64,000 nt of DNA. It comes from Myrmaecium sp. VS I D KN 1. Taxonomy: Eukaryota > Ascomycota > Dothideomycetes > Valsariales > Valsariaceae. The stretch spans positions 124,001-188,000 of the forward strand of contig JADQAV010000035.1 in assembly GCA_019775845.1 (NCBI GenBank), given 5' to 3'. Below the pieces are notes generated by a model. The model did not search any database, was not told where the DNA came from, and worked only from the letters and a program-made list of their open reading frames with translations. Within the stretch, counting starts at the first letter, position 1, and each line of letters begins with the position of its first letter. A program made the position numbers and the translations under genes. Shown one piece after another: positions 26,007-36,663 of the stretch.

Positions 26007-27719
26007 ATGGCTGGCACCGAGCGAGAGATCGACTATGCCATCCGGCCGCCCGGGACCGTCACGCTCGAGGAGCTGCGAGGGGATGGCCAGGTCAGCGAGG
26101 ACATCATCCTCCAGCCGCAGCCCACCGACGACCCCAATGACCCCCTAAACTGGCAGAACTGGCGGAAGTACTGGAACTACGGCCTCGCCAGCTTCTTCGT
26201 CCTCATGATTGCCGAATTCCTCGACGCGGCTACGCCGACCTGGGGCCCCATGAACGTCGAGCTCGGCTTCAGCTACGAGGTCCTCAACGACAGCTACGCC
26301 ATCGGCTGCGGTGCCCTGGCCATCGGCGTCCTCCTGCTCATCCCCTTCGCGCTCAAGTTCGGCCGCCGTCCGCTCTACCTCATCAGCACGCTCGTGCTGT
26401 TCGCCACGTGCGCCTGGAGCGCGAAGCTCCAGACCGTCGCCGACCTCCTCCTCATCAACTTCATCAGCTGCCTCTTCGGCGCCCTGGCCGAAGTCATCGT
26501 CCAGATGACCATCGCCGACGTCTTCTTCGTCCACCAGCGCGGGATCATGAACACCATCTACGTCTGGATCTGGAACATCGGCTCCACCCTCGGCTCCCTT
26601 GTCGCCGGCTACATCACCGCCAACATGGGCTGGCGCTGGCTCTGGTGGTGGAACACCATCCTCTACGGCTGCTGCATCATCGTCTTCGGGCTCGGCTACG
26701 AGGAGACGAAGTGGACGCCGCCCACGATCGGCCTGGACGCCTCCGCTCCTGCTGCCGACCATGCCCCCAGCCAGGAGCTGGCCAAGCGTGACTCGAAGGA
26801 AGAGCAAGGCGAGGACAAGAAGACGCCCTCCGCCTTCGACATCAACCCGGTCACGGAAGCGGGCCACGACTTTGAGAAGCCGTCGGAGCGCGCTCTGATC
26901 ACCACCTCCACCCCGCGCGTCCTCAACCCGTCCATCCCGCGGGAGACGTACTGGCAGCGCATGTCCCTGACCCGGACGTCGCCGGGCGACTTCCTGACCT
27001 TCCTCCGTCACGTCCACCAGCCGCTCACCATGCTTGGGACCATCCCCGGCGTGGGCTACATGGCGCTCGTCTACGGCGTGACCTCGGCCCTCTCGACGGT
27101 CATGTCGACCGTGATGAGCTCGTACATGACCGAGGCGCCGTACGACTTCACGTCCGACCAGATCGGGCTGATGGGCTTGGCCCCCTTCGTCGGCCTGACG
27201 CTGGGCTCGCTGCTGTGCGGGTGGGGCAGCGACCGCAGCATCCTCTGGCTGGCCAAGCGCAACGGCGGCGTGTACGAGCCGGAGATGCGGCTCTGGGGGC
27301 TGCTTCCTTTCATCCCCTGCGTCACCGCCGGCGCGCTCATCTTCGGCATCGGGCTCGACTACGGCGCGCCCTGGCCGCTCGTCGCCGTCGGCCTCGGCCT
27401 GAACCGGTTCGGCATGGCGCCCATCAACATCCTCGCCGTCACCTACATCCAGGACGCGTACAACCAGGTCGTCGGCGACGCCGTCGTCGGCGTCATGGTC
27501 GTCCGCAACGTCATCGGCACCGCCTTCGTCTTCGCCCAGGACCCCTGGATCGCGGCCATGGGCATCCGCAACATGCTCGTCATGATGGTCGTCATCCACT
27601 TCGCCGTCATGCTCGGCGTCGCCGTCTTCGTCAAGTGGGGCCGCGACTTCCGCGTTCGCAGCGTGCGCCGGTACAAGTACTACGCTTCCCGCCAGTACAC
27701 CAGTCGCGAGGATCTGTAG
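26007..27719 (+). CDS. MFS transporter, fungal DHA1/HOL1-like
   Basis: A single-exon gene for 570 aa. The cytoplasmic N-terminus carries the family hallmark DDPNDPLNWQNWRKYW (about residues 38-53), followed by twelve predicted membrane helices. After TM2 the loop KFGRRPLYLIS (near 115) matches the MFS signature. A long hydrophilic central loop (about 235-320) precedes the second half, which starts LTMLGTIPGVGYMALVYG. The C-terminal tail is basic (RVRSVRRYKYYASRQYTS). Such carriers move small organic molecules or drugs by proton exchange at the plasma membrane. The substrate is unknown. Close structural kin is the MFS gene at 48,743-50,691. No metabolic partner genes lie next to it. Confidence 0.93.
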   Translation: MAGTEREIDYAIRPPGTVTLEELRGDGQVSEDIILQPQPTDDPNDPLNWQNWRKYWNYGLASFFVLMIAEFLDAATPTWGPMNVELGFSYEVLNDSYAIGCGALAIGVLLLIPFALKFGRRPLYLISTLVLFATCAWSAKLQTVADLLLINFISCLFGALAEVIVQMTIADVFFVHQRGIMNTIYVWIWNIGSTLGSLVAGYITANMGWRWLWWWNTILYGCCIIVFGLGYEETKWTPPTIGLDASAPAADHAPSQELAKRDSKEEQGEDKKTPSAFDINPVTEAGHDFEKPSERALITTSTPRVLNPSIPRETYWQRMSLTRTSPGDFLTFLRHVHQPLTMLGTIPGVGYMALVYGVTSALSTVMSTVMSSYMTEAPYDFTSDQIGLMGLAPFVGLTLGSLLCGWGSDRSILWLAKRNGGVYEPEMRLWGLLPFIPCVTAGALIFGIGLDYGAPWPLVAVGLGLNRFGMAPINILAVTYIQDAYNQVVGDAVVGVMVVRNVIGTAFVFAQDPWIAAMGIRNMLVMMVVIHFAVMLGVAVFVKWGRDFRVRSVRRYKYYASRQYTSREDL

Positions 27720-29558
27720 TGAGATATCGACTTGGCGGTTTTTTCTTCTCTTTTCTCAGTATCTTTTCCTTGTTCATATCCTCAATACCACCTGTTGTAC
27801 ATACATATGCATGCATACCAATACCAACATACGCAAAAGCCTTCTTTCTGATAACCCACTACCAAGTTCTCCTCCACCATTTCCCTTGCTATCAAAATCA
27901 TGCACGGTGTTAGCTCGCCACGGACAAGCCCATCCATCATCGCCCTCTCTCGCCAAGAAACTCAGTCACAGCCAACCAAACCAGTGATGCATGTATATAT
28001 GGAGTAGGTACGTACGTATATCAGCTACCAGACCTTCCTCCGGCCCGTTCCCTTCCCTTCCCTTCCCTTCCCTTTCGCCTGGACCTGTCTGACTGTCAAT
28101 CCCACCCCCACCCCCACCTCATTCCCGTCGTTAGCCGATCAATCTATGTACACACCCGCCACACACGCACGCACCCCACGTCCTCCTAAGCCTCCCACAA
28201 GCCAAAGGGATGTGAGAGGGAGGCGGGGAGGAGGCTACTATTTAGTACTCCTAGGTACGCTAAGTTCCCCGCCTGCCGCTTAGCACATTTGGGTAGGTGG
28301 TGCCGATAGGTAGAAGCAAAAATGCTTACATAAGATGCTTCACCCCCAGTAGTCAGGCTGGATGCCTCAGGTGTCTTTCTCTGCGCCCTTCCTTCCGTAT
28401 GCGGAAGGAGGTAACGTGTGGGCTTGGCTTGGTTTCTGTCGCAACCTCACTTCGTCTCGTCGTCTTCTTCTTCTTCTTTTGATTTTTCGCCTGAAAAGTC
28501 CCGATTTGCTCGGAACTAATTGGGTTGGATGGGATGGGTTTGCTTCGAGGTGCACTGTCTCCTCTTCCCCGGACGCTGTCCTGTATCCCTTTGCGTGAGG
28601 GTGCTGGGCCTGCTCTGAGAGGGAGGGAGAGGGAGAGGAATAGGGGGATGACGGATGTGACGACGAGGTTTTTTGTGAGGTGTGCGAAAGAGGAGAGAAC
28701 GTTGGGGTTTCGGATGAGGATGGGCAGACTTATGTCGGCTTTCGCTGGGGTCGATGAAGAAGAACATGCCTGTGGGTTCGGTAAAGAGCTTGGAGAGTGG
28801 ATGCGCTGGTATGAGCACTGCAATCAAGGACAAACGATTGCATGTGCCAGAAGAGATTGGCGGCTGGGGAGAGGGAGGGTGTTGGTTAGGAGTCGGTTTG
28901 CTTGAGCGATCGGAAAGCGCATCAGCCATGAGAGTCGCATTCTTGATCCCGTGGTATGAGAGAACAGCTCTAAACGATGTCGATAATAGAAGCCACGAGA
29001 GCAGCGAACGGCTCAGAGCATATACCGGCATAACTCACGTCGTCGGAACTTTCGTTTGTCTAATGGGCTACGAAGGTCGGTCTCCAGATGATGCCACAGC
29101 AGTTGTCACTCGTCAGTCTGTATCAACGGACGAAACATGAGCAAGATGGAGGGTGAAGGGGGGAGACAGATACCCTCAGCTGCTCGCTGAGTAGTGAAAA
29201 CACATCGGCTTCTTTCTTTTCACCTTCTGACATACTCGCTGCCACCCAAAATATACAAACGACACCACAGATGGATCCCAACGTCCAGCAGTCTCCCATG
29301 TAGGCCCGTGGCCATCTGTCCCGTTTCCATAAGGCGCTATGTCAGTCCAGAGTCGCCACGACGCTCGCTCGGATGTCTGTATACACGTCAAGATACCTGA
29401 CACGCACGAAGAAAAGTTATGCCGCGAGCTTGCTGGCCACTGTCGACCTGGAGATAAATAGCTCGCAAATAATCAGCCCGGATTGCTCTCCACCACAATC
29501 GCTCTTTCCATTCCTATCTTTGGTCGCAGTCGACGGTTATTGCTTTGCCTTATCCGTG
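27720..29558. other. Intergenic region with CT microsatellite
   Basis: About 1.8 kb. It includes five TTCCC units (28,048-28,072). A minus-strand ATG frame at 28,516-29,031 (171 codons) starts with a hydrophobic stretch but has low-complexity, Pro/Ser-rich content and no recognisable domain, so it is not called. A gagataaata TATA-like box near 29,450 may serve the following small gene. Confidence 0.45.
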
Positions 29559-29999
29559 ATGTCAACGGTCGTTGCGAATGTGCAAACGAGGAACCAGCTA
29601 AAAGGGCTTGAATCGCGGCGAAAGAAAATCAAGAAAGGGGAACTCCAGCAGCCCCAGCAGCCGCAGAATGACCAAATTCCTACTGGATACGGCGGGCTTA
29701 CCTATAACCCAAATTTACACTTCTGGTATGCAACATGGATTCCGGTCGGGGGACAGCAAGCGGCCCAGGCCGGCTGGTACGTACAGGATGCGAATGGTTC
29801 CTGGTTTTTGGCGTACGGTCCCATTCCTTTTTCTTCTGCACACATTTTGAGCTCCGCTCAAGCGTGTGCCCTCCCTCTACCCATTCAACTGTCCGGGCGT
29901 GGAGAAAATACTAACAACGCGTGTCGTAGGACGCCTGCCCAGATAAACCATTACGTTGGACGGCCCTCTCTGATGGAATGCCTTTGTTGTGGCATGTAG
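29559..29999 (+). CDS. Small predicted protein, no recognised family
   Basis: The exons 29,559-29,812 and 29,930-29,999 give 107 aa. The intron has good fungal signals: a GTACGG donor, a CTAAC branch at 29,911 and a TAG acceptor. It is a multiple of three, so the frame also stays open if it is retained. The N-terminus is basic and helical (LKGLESRRKKIKKGELQ), then comes a Gln/Pro run. Next is an aromatic-rich stretch (GGLTYNPNLHFWYATWIP ... QAGWYVQDANGSWFL). The protein ends in a Cys cluster, MECLCCGM. There is no signal peptide. A TATA-like box lies about 105 nt upstream. It may be a lineage-restricted gene or a chance frame, and no function can be given. Confidence 0.4.
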   Translation: MSTVVANVQTRNQLKGLESRRKKIKKGELQQPQQPQNDQIPTGYGGLTYNPNLHFWYATWIPVGGQQAAQAGWYVQDANGSWFLAYGPIPFSSAHILSSAQACALPLPIQLSGRGENTNNACRRTPAQINHYVGRPSLMECLCCGM

Positions 30000-31673
30000 T
30001 GAGTGCGCTGATTGAGGGCGTCGATGAGAAATTGCTTAGTGGCGGAGATTCGTGGGATCCCAAGAGTGAGATTCGTATGGCATGGAGAGGAAAAGGCAAA
30101 ACGTGACATGGTAATCAAAACGCGGTGGCTTTTATGCGCTTCTATCGTTCTCCTCCGTGTGCGAAGAGGCTTTTGGGTAGAAGGGTCCTCTCTCATCGTG
30201 CACGTACTGGCGCATATCGGATGAGGTTGATCATCCGAGCTGCGTACACTGCTCATCTTCACTAGCCGTGAAGGATAGTACGCATCCCTAATGAGGACAG
30301 GCTGGTTTCTGGGGTCTATTTGTTTCGAGGCGAATGATTAGCATGATTCTGGAGGCCAATGAATTAGAAAATCTTACGCCCGTTTTTCCCTTCTGCTGTC
30401 CCCAGGTCACTTCGTCAGATGATATCCGTTTGAGAAGATCAAGATTCTCTCTGCTCATGACCGTGTGACGTTAATGAACTGGTGACAAAGCGAGCTTTGT
30501 CCGGTCACGAGGCTCTCATATACAGACACCGCCACGCGCTCTTCCCACCACTTTTATACTTAATGAGACCTTTCCATCGCCACGAGGCTCGTGCTTCCGC
30601 GGAGCATCATCGGGAAGAGGTATGCACACTCCCATTCCAATCCTTTCTCCAGACCTGGCTGTTCGATATCCGGATCACGCGAGGATAAGGATTTGATCTA
30701 AGCCTTATATCTAGTTCTGCGTATCATTACACGCCTGACACATGAAAGTCCCTGAGCCATATGACCGCAAATCCCCGCCTTGGTTCGCTGTCCATGATTC
30801 ACCCAAGATATACATAAGTAGAACCCGAAAGTCCGCCTAGATTTCCCAGACATCAGCCTTAGTCACAACCTCCATCATCCTGCCTGAAGCACAACAGCCA
30901 CTCCGGGAAACGAGAAGCCACCGGAGCCTCATACAACCACCCCCTTTCTCTCATATCCATGGGACCCGTTCACAGTAAATCCACCAACGCCCGCCTGGCC
31001 ATTCTATGCGAGATCCGGGGATGGCGCGCGACGCGAGTGATAAGATACCGCCACGGCAGATATGTGGCGCCAGCGTGACCATTGGTCCCGAGGCACCTCG
31101 CCAGGGCCGCGGACGACGCCAGGCCACCCATACCCGTCTGGCTGATCTACCGTCTTGTCTGGATCGTGGAAGGTTGGGACACTCATGAAAACAAGCCGTG
31201 TACCATGGTGTTGAAAGGGGTCCCCCTTTGGTTATACTGGGACAACTGGCCGCCTGGTACGCTGGCCATATTTCCTTTGAGCGAGGGGGCAGGTCATGCT
31301 GATATCGTCTCTAGGAGATCCAGTCCCCCCACCGAAGGAGAGATCACGGCTCCCCGAATGGTCACCATAGATGAGGGGGATGGGAAAGGCCAAGACTCCA
31401 GTACGAGATATATGTAGTACCGGGGTGCAGCTTGCGCCGCCGGTTGTTGACGTGAGAGCCTTGACGAGACTGTGCGGTGCTGGCAGATGTCTGTGGTCGT
31501 CACTATCTCGCCGGTTAGGGATAGAATGTAGCAATTGTGGCACTGGCTTACTGAACAGCACCGGAATCTTTCCTGATACATACCTTACTATTCAAAAGAT
31601 GAATTGCTTTGCTTCTCCACTAAGACTCCCAAAGAGACTATGAGATCCAGCGCACATCCTAGGGCTTTCCATT
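30000..31673. other. Intergenic, nothing recognised
   Basis: About 1.7 kb of non-coding DNA between the small gene and the 3' end of the STAND NTPase relic. No domain, RNA gene or repeat is seen. Confidence 0.5.
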
Positions 31674-34600
31674 CTACTCTGGCTTTCTCGATTCCGGGTT
31701 CCCTCCCTTGAATCTCTTGAACAGTGAGGAGCTCTTCGCCTTTTTGGCGGCGGCCTTTGCATGCGCTACAGTATGCCCGTCCGTGTACCAGGGTTGCAAG
31801 ATACGCCTCACCTCTTTCAACCAATTCGCTTGAGTCATTTCGCGCTGACCTACCCGCACGACCTGTCTCTCAATCCGCCTCCATGTTGCCTCATCCAGGG
31901 CTGGCAAGCGTAGCAGCTGGTGGGTGCTGCCACACACACGTACCTCTAGATTGCCCTTCCTGAGCAGATCGCGGCAACGCCGCTCGAACTGCACATCGAT
32001 GCAATCCTTGCACATGTACACGTCCTTATCTCCTCGGCCAGACCATGGTTCCCCGCACCCGTCACAGAGATACCGCCAGGATTGTTGTAAATTCACAAGT
32101 GACCAGGCTGCAAAGGCATGCTCGTCCTGATCCAGTGCGCTGCAGGCTTGCGTGAGCATCCAGAAGCTCTGCCAGTCATTATCCGGAATCTGGTCGACGA
32201 GCAGGTCGAATGCACCATCAACATAAGCTCGGATGCTTTTGCAAGCCTGACCCTTGTCTCCTGTAAGGTAGTGAGCTCGGGCGAGCAGGAGAGTCACTTC
32301 ATGGTCCTCATTACTCATGCCCAGCTTCTGAGTTATGAAGTCGCCGAGTCGAGCAATTTTGTCGCCGAAACGGGCACGTCTGTGCTCAACAGTTTCCACA
32401 GCGACCATCTTTTGAATATACTCGGTCAGCATTCTCGCAGCTGAGCGTATCTGGTACTCCACGTTCGAGGCGACATCATCTGTTTGGACCTTGGGAACCG
32501 CAAGCTTATCCGCCAGGTGATTCTTCCACACTATCATTGCCTCTCCACTGCGCTTTTGATATAACAGGGCAACTCCATAGAAATACTGTAGAGAATTTCG
32601 CTGGACGGAGCTCGGAGCGGCCTTCGTCAAGGCGTCGATGTACATTTTGATCAAAAGGCCGACTTCCAGTCTTAGGATAGTAGCAACCCGCTCGTAAACT
32701 CATGCAGCCAGGCGTAGTGAAGACAAAGCGCCGTCAACGAGTTTTGTTCTTCAGTAGAAGAGGCTGAAATATCATGTAGGAAGCGTGACAGGAAGGTTGA
32801 ATCCTGATGATCCTCTGTGATCAATTTCCAGGCCGTGCTCATGAGCCATGTTTTGTTCGATACATTCTCAAGGAGCGCGCAGCACGCATTCATAGCCGGT
32901 CCGGATTGATGTCATGCTCCGTGGCACAGCGCCCACAGCGACTGGACCATGTCCTGGAGCTTCTCTGGATATTTCTTTTGGAACCTCTCTTCTTTCACTT
33001 TCTCGAGGTAAATCCGCAGACATTTGATTCCTTGTTCTGGATCATCTCGGTTCGCTCGAAGTAGGCACCAATATACTTTCCAGTCCCCCTCCCGCGGCGT
33101 GGTGTTAGTCACGTCGAAGATCTTAATCGCTCGTTGCAGTTCGGCCTTTGCCTCGTCGAGCAAAAGGTTTTCCAAGAGAGTCTCACCTAGTCGCAAATGC
33201 CAGTCGCCATCGCCTTCGCTTGTGGGGTTTCCAAGAAGTTTGATAGCGATTTGTTCTGCGTCTCTTAGACATCGGAGTGCATCTCCCTTCGTCTCCACGT
33301 ATTGTAAGGGTTGCTGACTCTCAAGAGCGTCCACAAACAGCGGTTGGGTGCTGGAAGCGTCCTCGAGTGATGTCCACTGTCCTGATATCGTCGCTTCCTC
33401 GTTTCCTTGTTCTGGTGTATTATCTACCTAATGACCAAGCATCAGTAATCTTGGAGCTACCTGAAACACAAGCAGGAGGGTGGGGGGGGCACCAGCTTGC
33501 TGAGATAATAAAACCATTGATAGACTTTCTCAACCTTCCAGTCATGCTTCTGAAGCCAATTCGCAGCCAGAACGAGGAGGATGGTACTGTAGAGGCCGTG
33601 CCCCTCCATCTTGTTGGCGCCCTCTGGGGGTATCCCACTCCGCACGTCTGGGTCTTCGAGCCAAGCCTTGGTGTTTCGGAGACTGTTGCTCCAATAGGCT
33701 GCGTCCACTGGCGAACAGCTGTCGGGATCATTGTCAGGATCATTATTCGCAGCTCGCTCCAGCCACGTTTCCATGGTATCTCTATCGTGGAGATAGCGGT
33801 AGAACCAACTGCCGATTTCTTTCTTAAGGGATGGCTCAAGTTTAGCTGCTGGAAGATAAGTTAAGTGGTCGAGCAAGTATTCAGCCACGTATTGGTGCAA
33901 ACTCTCCGTATCAGCTCTGTATTCGGGTACTGCCACTGCCTTTAGGAGGCGGAGAATGAGTTTGCCTTCGCTCTCTACGCTATCATAATGAATCACCAAG
34001 CGTTGGCGGCTTCCAGGACGTTGCTCTTGCTGAAGCTGGCTGAAGTGACGACCGAAAAAAAATCTTGTGAATATTTCGTCCCCGTAAGCCTCACGCATGA
34101 CCCTTTCCAACAGACTGATCTCGGAGGGGTTCAAATGAGAACTAGACCCCCTGGGCTCGTTCTGGCAGCGAGTGAAATCACGTTGGATCTGGGAGTGTAA
34201 GGATGGACCCAATCCCATGCGAAGATACTCGTACATGCTAGGGGAATAGATTAAGCCTCCTGCATCCTCGAAGATGTCAATGTCAAAGTGTCGGCCGTAC
34301 TTGGCCAGGATCTCGTGTCTCAAGCCCTTCGCCGGAAGATTCCCGTTCCGCATAAGCACAAATGCTCTATACTGACTCAAAGTGGGATAGATCATCAAAG
34401 AGCCCATGCATGTCAAGAAATCATTGATGTTTTCTATGTCATCAACCTGCTGCTGCTCGTTGAGTTCGTCAACCTGCCACTGAAAGGTGACGCCGGGGTT
34501 GTCCCAGTCGCTATTCAAGATCTCTCCGAGCTCCCGACTTGTCTTTGCCTGGGCTATGCGGGTCAAGGCCAAATGGGCTTTGGCCACGTCGTTGCTGTAA

Positions 34601-36067
34601 TGATCGCACAATTTGACTTCCAGGTGCTTTAAAAGCGTCACACGTTGGGAGTATCTCTCGCCAGTGTCGACGAGCTGCTGGATCTTGACGTGGCACCTTT
34701 TCTGGACATCCTCGCGGAAATGCTTGTTGCCCGTGATGGGGATTGACTCGATGAGCCCCTCGTGTTCGTCTTTCAGTCCCCGGAGAGCCTTCGAGGTGCC
34801 CGTCAAGAAGAGCCTGATGTGAATTTGCGTGTTCTCGGATTGCATTTGCCCAAGGGAGTCGATAATATTATTGAGACTTTTGTACTCGTTTTGTTCTTTT
34901 TAGCTGTAGGAAGCTTGGTCAATGCCGTCTAAGATTATGAAAAGACTCGAGGGGAGACCCCCTGTACTTTGACATAATCTACAACCAGATCAGTCCACCG
35001 CTGACAGGTCTTCGTCCTCTCGGGAAGCCTTTCTAACTGTCTCTGGACAAAATTCTGGAACGAGACATCCTTTTCAGTGAGCTGCCATATGACGGCTCTC
35101 CCGGCCTCGTCCATAGTGGTCCCGTCATTGTCCGTCGATCCCCTCCGCACTCTGAGTCGGGTCTCCCTCCTAACTTCTGTCCGGTCAAAGTAGAAGTATG
35201 CAACGTAGGCTTTTGGGCGTGTGTGACCTGTCTCTTGAGGCATGCTGCCCAAGCGGATCAATTCTTCCACTACTTCAGAGCACAGGTAGCTTTTGCCGCT
35301 ACTCCCTGGCCCTTCCAGGGCGAAGACTGGCTTCACCTTGCGTCCGACCTCGGTCCACTGGCGGAAGGAGTCCATCGTCAACAACCATGAGCCTGTGCGC
35401 TCCAACACAGTGGCGCGGAGCTTCCGGTGAGTTTCCTCCCAGGACATCCAACTGAGGAATGTCTCCCACGTCATGAATGTGCGTCTCGGTCCACCTTAGC
35501 GTAAATGCCGCAGACAGTGACAAACCGGGCAAAGAGTTCCACACAGATGTCTTGAACCTCTCCAATTGGCGCTCCCTGTTGCGCTCCAGACATATACATC
35601 GCAATCCGCTTCAGGATTGGGACGAGCGTCTGCAGTGTTCCGAACAGGGCGTCTGTGGTATAATGGTTGCGATAGTTTTCTACAGCATAGATAAGTGGCT
35701 GTAAAGCCCTGAAACAGATCGCTGCTGGAGGCCATGCCTATGAGGCGAGGTTAGCATGGATCTAGGAATGCTAACCTATGATCCTCTCTAAGTAATGTGA
35801 TTGGGAAAGTTGCCATACCGTCGACGCAACATCTGCGGAGATACGGCCAAGATCCATGAGTGTGTCAATCTTGTTCTTAAGAAGTTTGCTCCTCTGGTCT
35901 TTCAGGCGGCCGAATCCCGCCTCCTTCATCATTTCCTCCATTTCGGCCAGGGTCATCTCGTGCTCGAGGGCAATCTGCCGTTTTGTTGTTTCTTCATACC
36001 GTTTGATCGCCTCGTCTAAGGCCCGTTGGACTTTTTTCGCGCCTGGATCCTCGATTTGTTCGTCCAT
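31674..36067 (-). pseudogene. Decayed STAND NTPase (Goodbye-like N-terminus, P-loop NTPase, TPR region)
   Basis: The remains of one large gene, about 1,400 codons. Exon 1 (36,067-35,819) joins 35,737 through a clean 81-nt intron. This gives a helical N-terminus ending ISADVASTAWPPASSCF ... LIYAVENYRNHY, as in fungal Goodbye-domain NTPases. Then come a Walker A (ALEGPGSSGKSYL, near 35,310), a Walker B (SLFIILDGIDQ, near 34,935), a sensor-like IHIRLFLTG, a helical region, and another intron near 33,427-33,491. Next are TPR-like repeats (GDWHLRLGETLLENLLLDEA) and a C-terminal Cys pair region (CDGCGEPW ... MCKDC). The reading frame is interrupted about five times: a frame change near 35,475; one missing G in a G5 run near 34,966; in-frame stops at 34,900-34,902 and 32,912-32,914; and a frame change near 32,690. 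Composition is normal, not RIP-like. Relatives act in non-self recognition and heterokaryon incompatibility. Assembly error is possible but less likely with five breaks. Confidence 0.8.
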
Positions 36068-36663
36068 GGTAACGGCGCGTTGTCAAGGCAGAACGGTGGA
36101 CTTGATATGCGAAAGCCAGGTTCAGATGGTGTTTTTGAGAAGAGGAAGCGAGGGAGTCGTAAGGGGGCATGAGCGAGTCACCCTCGGCTGGGAGTGCCCC
36201 AATGTTACTGTAAAGCGCCACCATGCAGAGCGGCTAAGTTGCATCCGATCGCAGATATGCTGAGTAAGCGAAGGATGCAGCTGAAGACGGGGGTAGGCTT
36301 ACAGATCATCGAGTAGAGCAAAAACCTCAGCGGGCCTTGGCCCCTTGACTGGAAGACTCATTGGCCGTGAAGAAGGGATGATGGATCGGTAAAGTGGTCC
36401 TCTGCGATGAGGAAAAAGCTTTGTTTCCCGATGGTGGGGAAGAGACGAAATGAATTCTGTCAGTGCCGGCAACGTCGCGTGCATAAAGAGGCGATGTCTC
36501 GATGATGCCGTCCATGGAAAGTCCAGGGGGAGGTGACGTGGATCGCCAGGAGCTTGCGAGAGAATGTTCATTACGATGGCGTGTTACGAGATACTGCCCT
36601 TCCTCCAGAGAACGACGACTCCAACGACGGCCCTTTCATCCCTTTTACCCAACCAGAGCCATA
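36068..36663. other. Upstream region of the STAND relic
   Basis: About 600 bp between the STAND relic start and the stop of the membrane-protein gene, both on the minus strand. A 90-codon minus-strand ATG frame (36,299-36,571) has no recognisable feature and is not called. Confidence 0.5.

Noticed and set aside
26145-27599. 484-codon minus-strand frame opposite the first MFS gene
   Set aside because: Asp/Gly/Arg-rich antisense shadow without any family signal.
28516-29031. 171-codon minus-strand ATG frame with hydrophobic N-terminus
   Set aside because: Low-complexity Pro/Ser-rich content, no domain, no intron or promoter support. It could only be rescued by transcript data.
36299-36571. 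90-codon minus-strand frame upstream of the STAND relic
   Set aside because: No recognisable motif, and composition typical of a chance frame.
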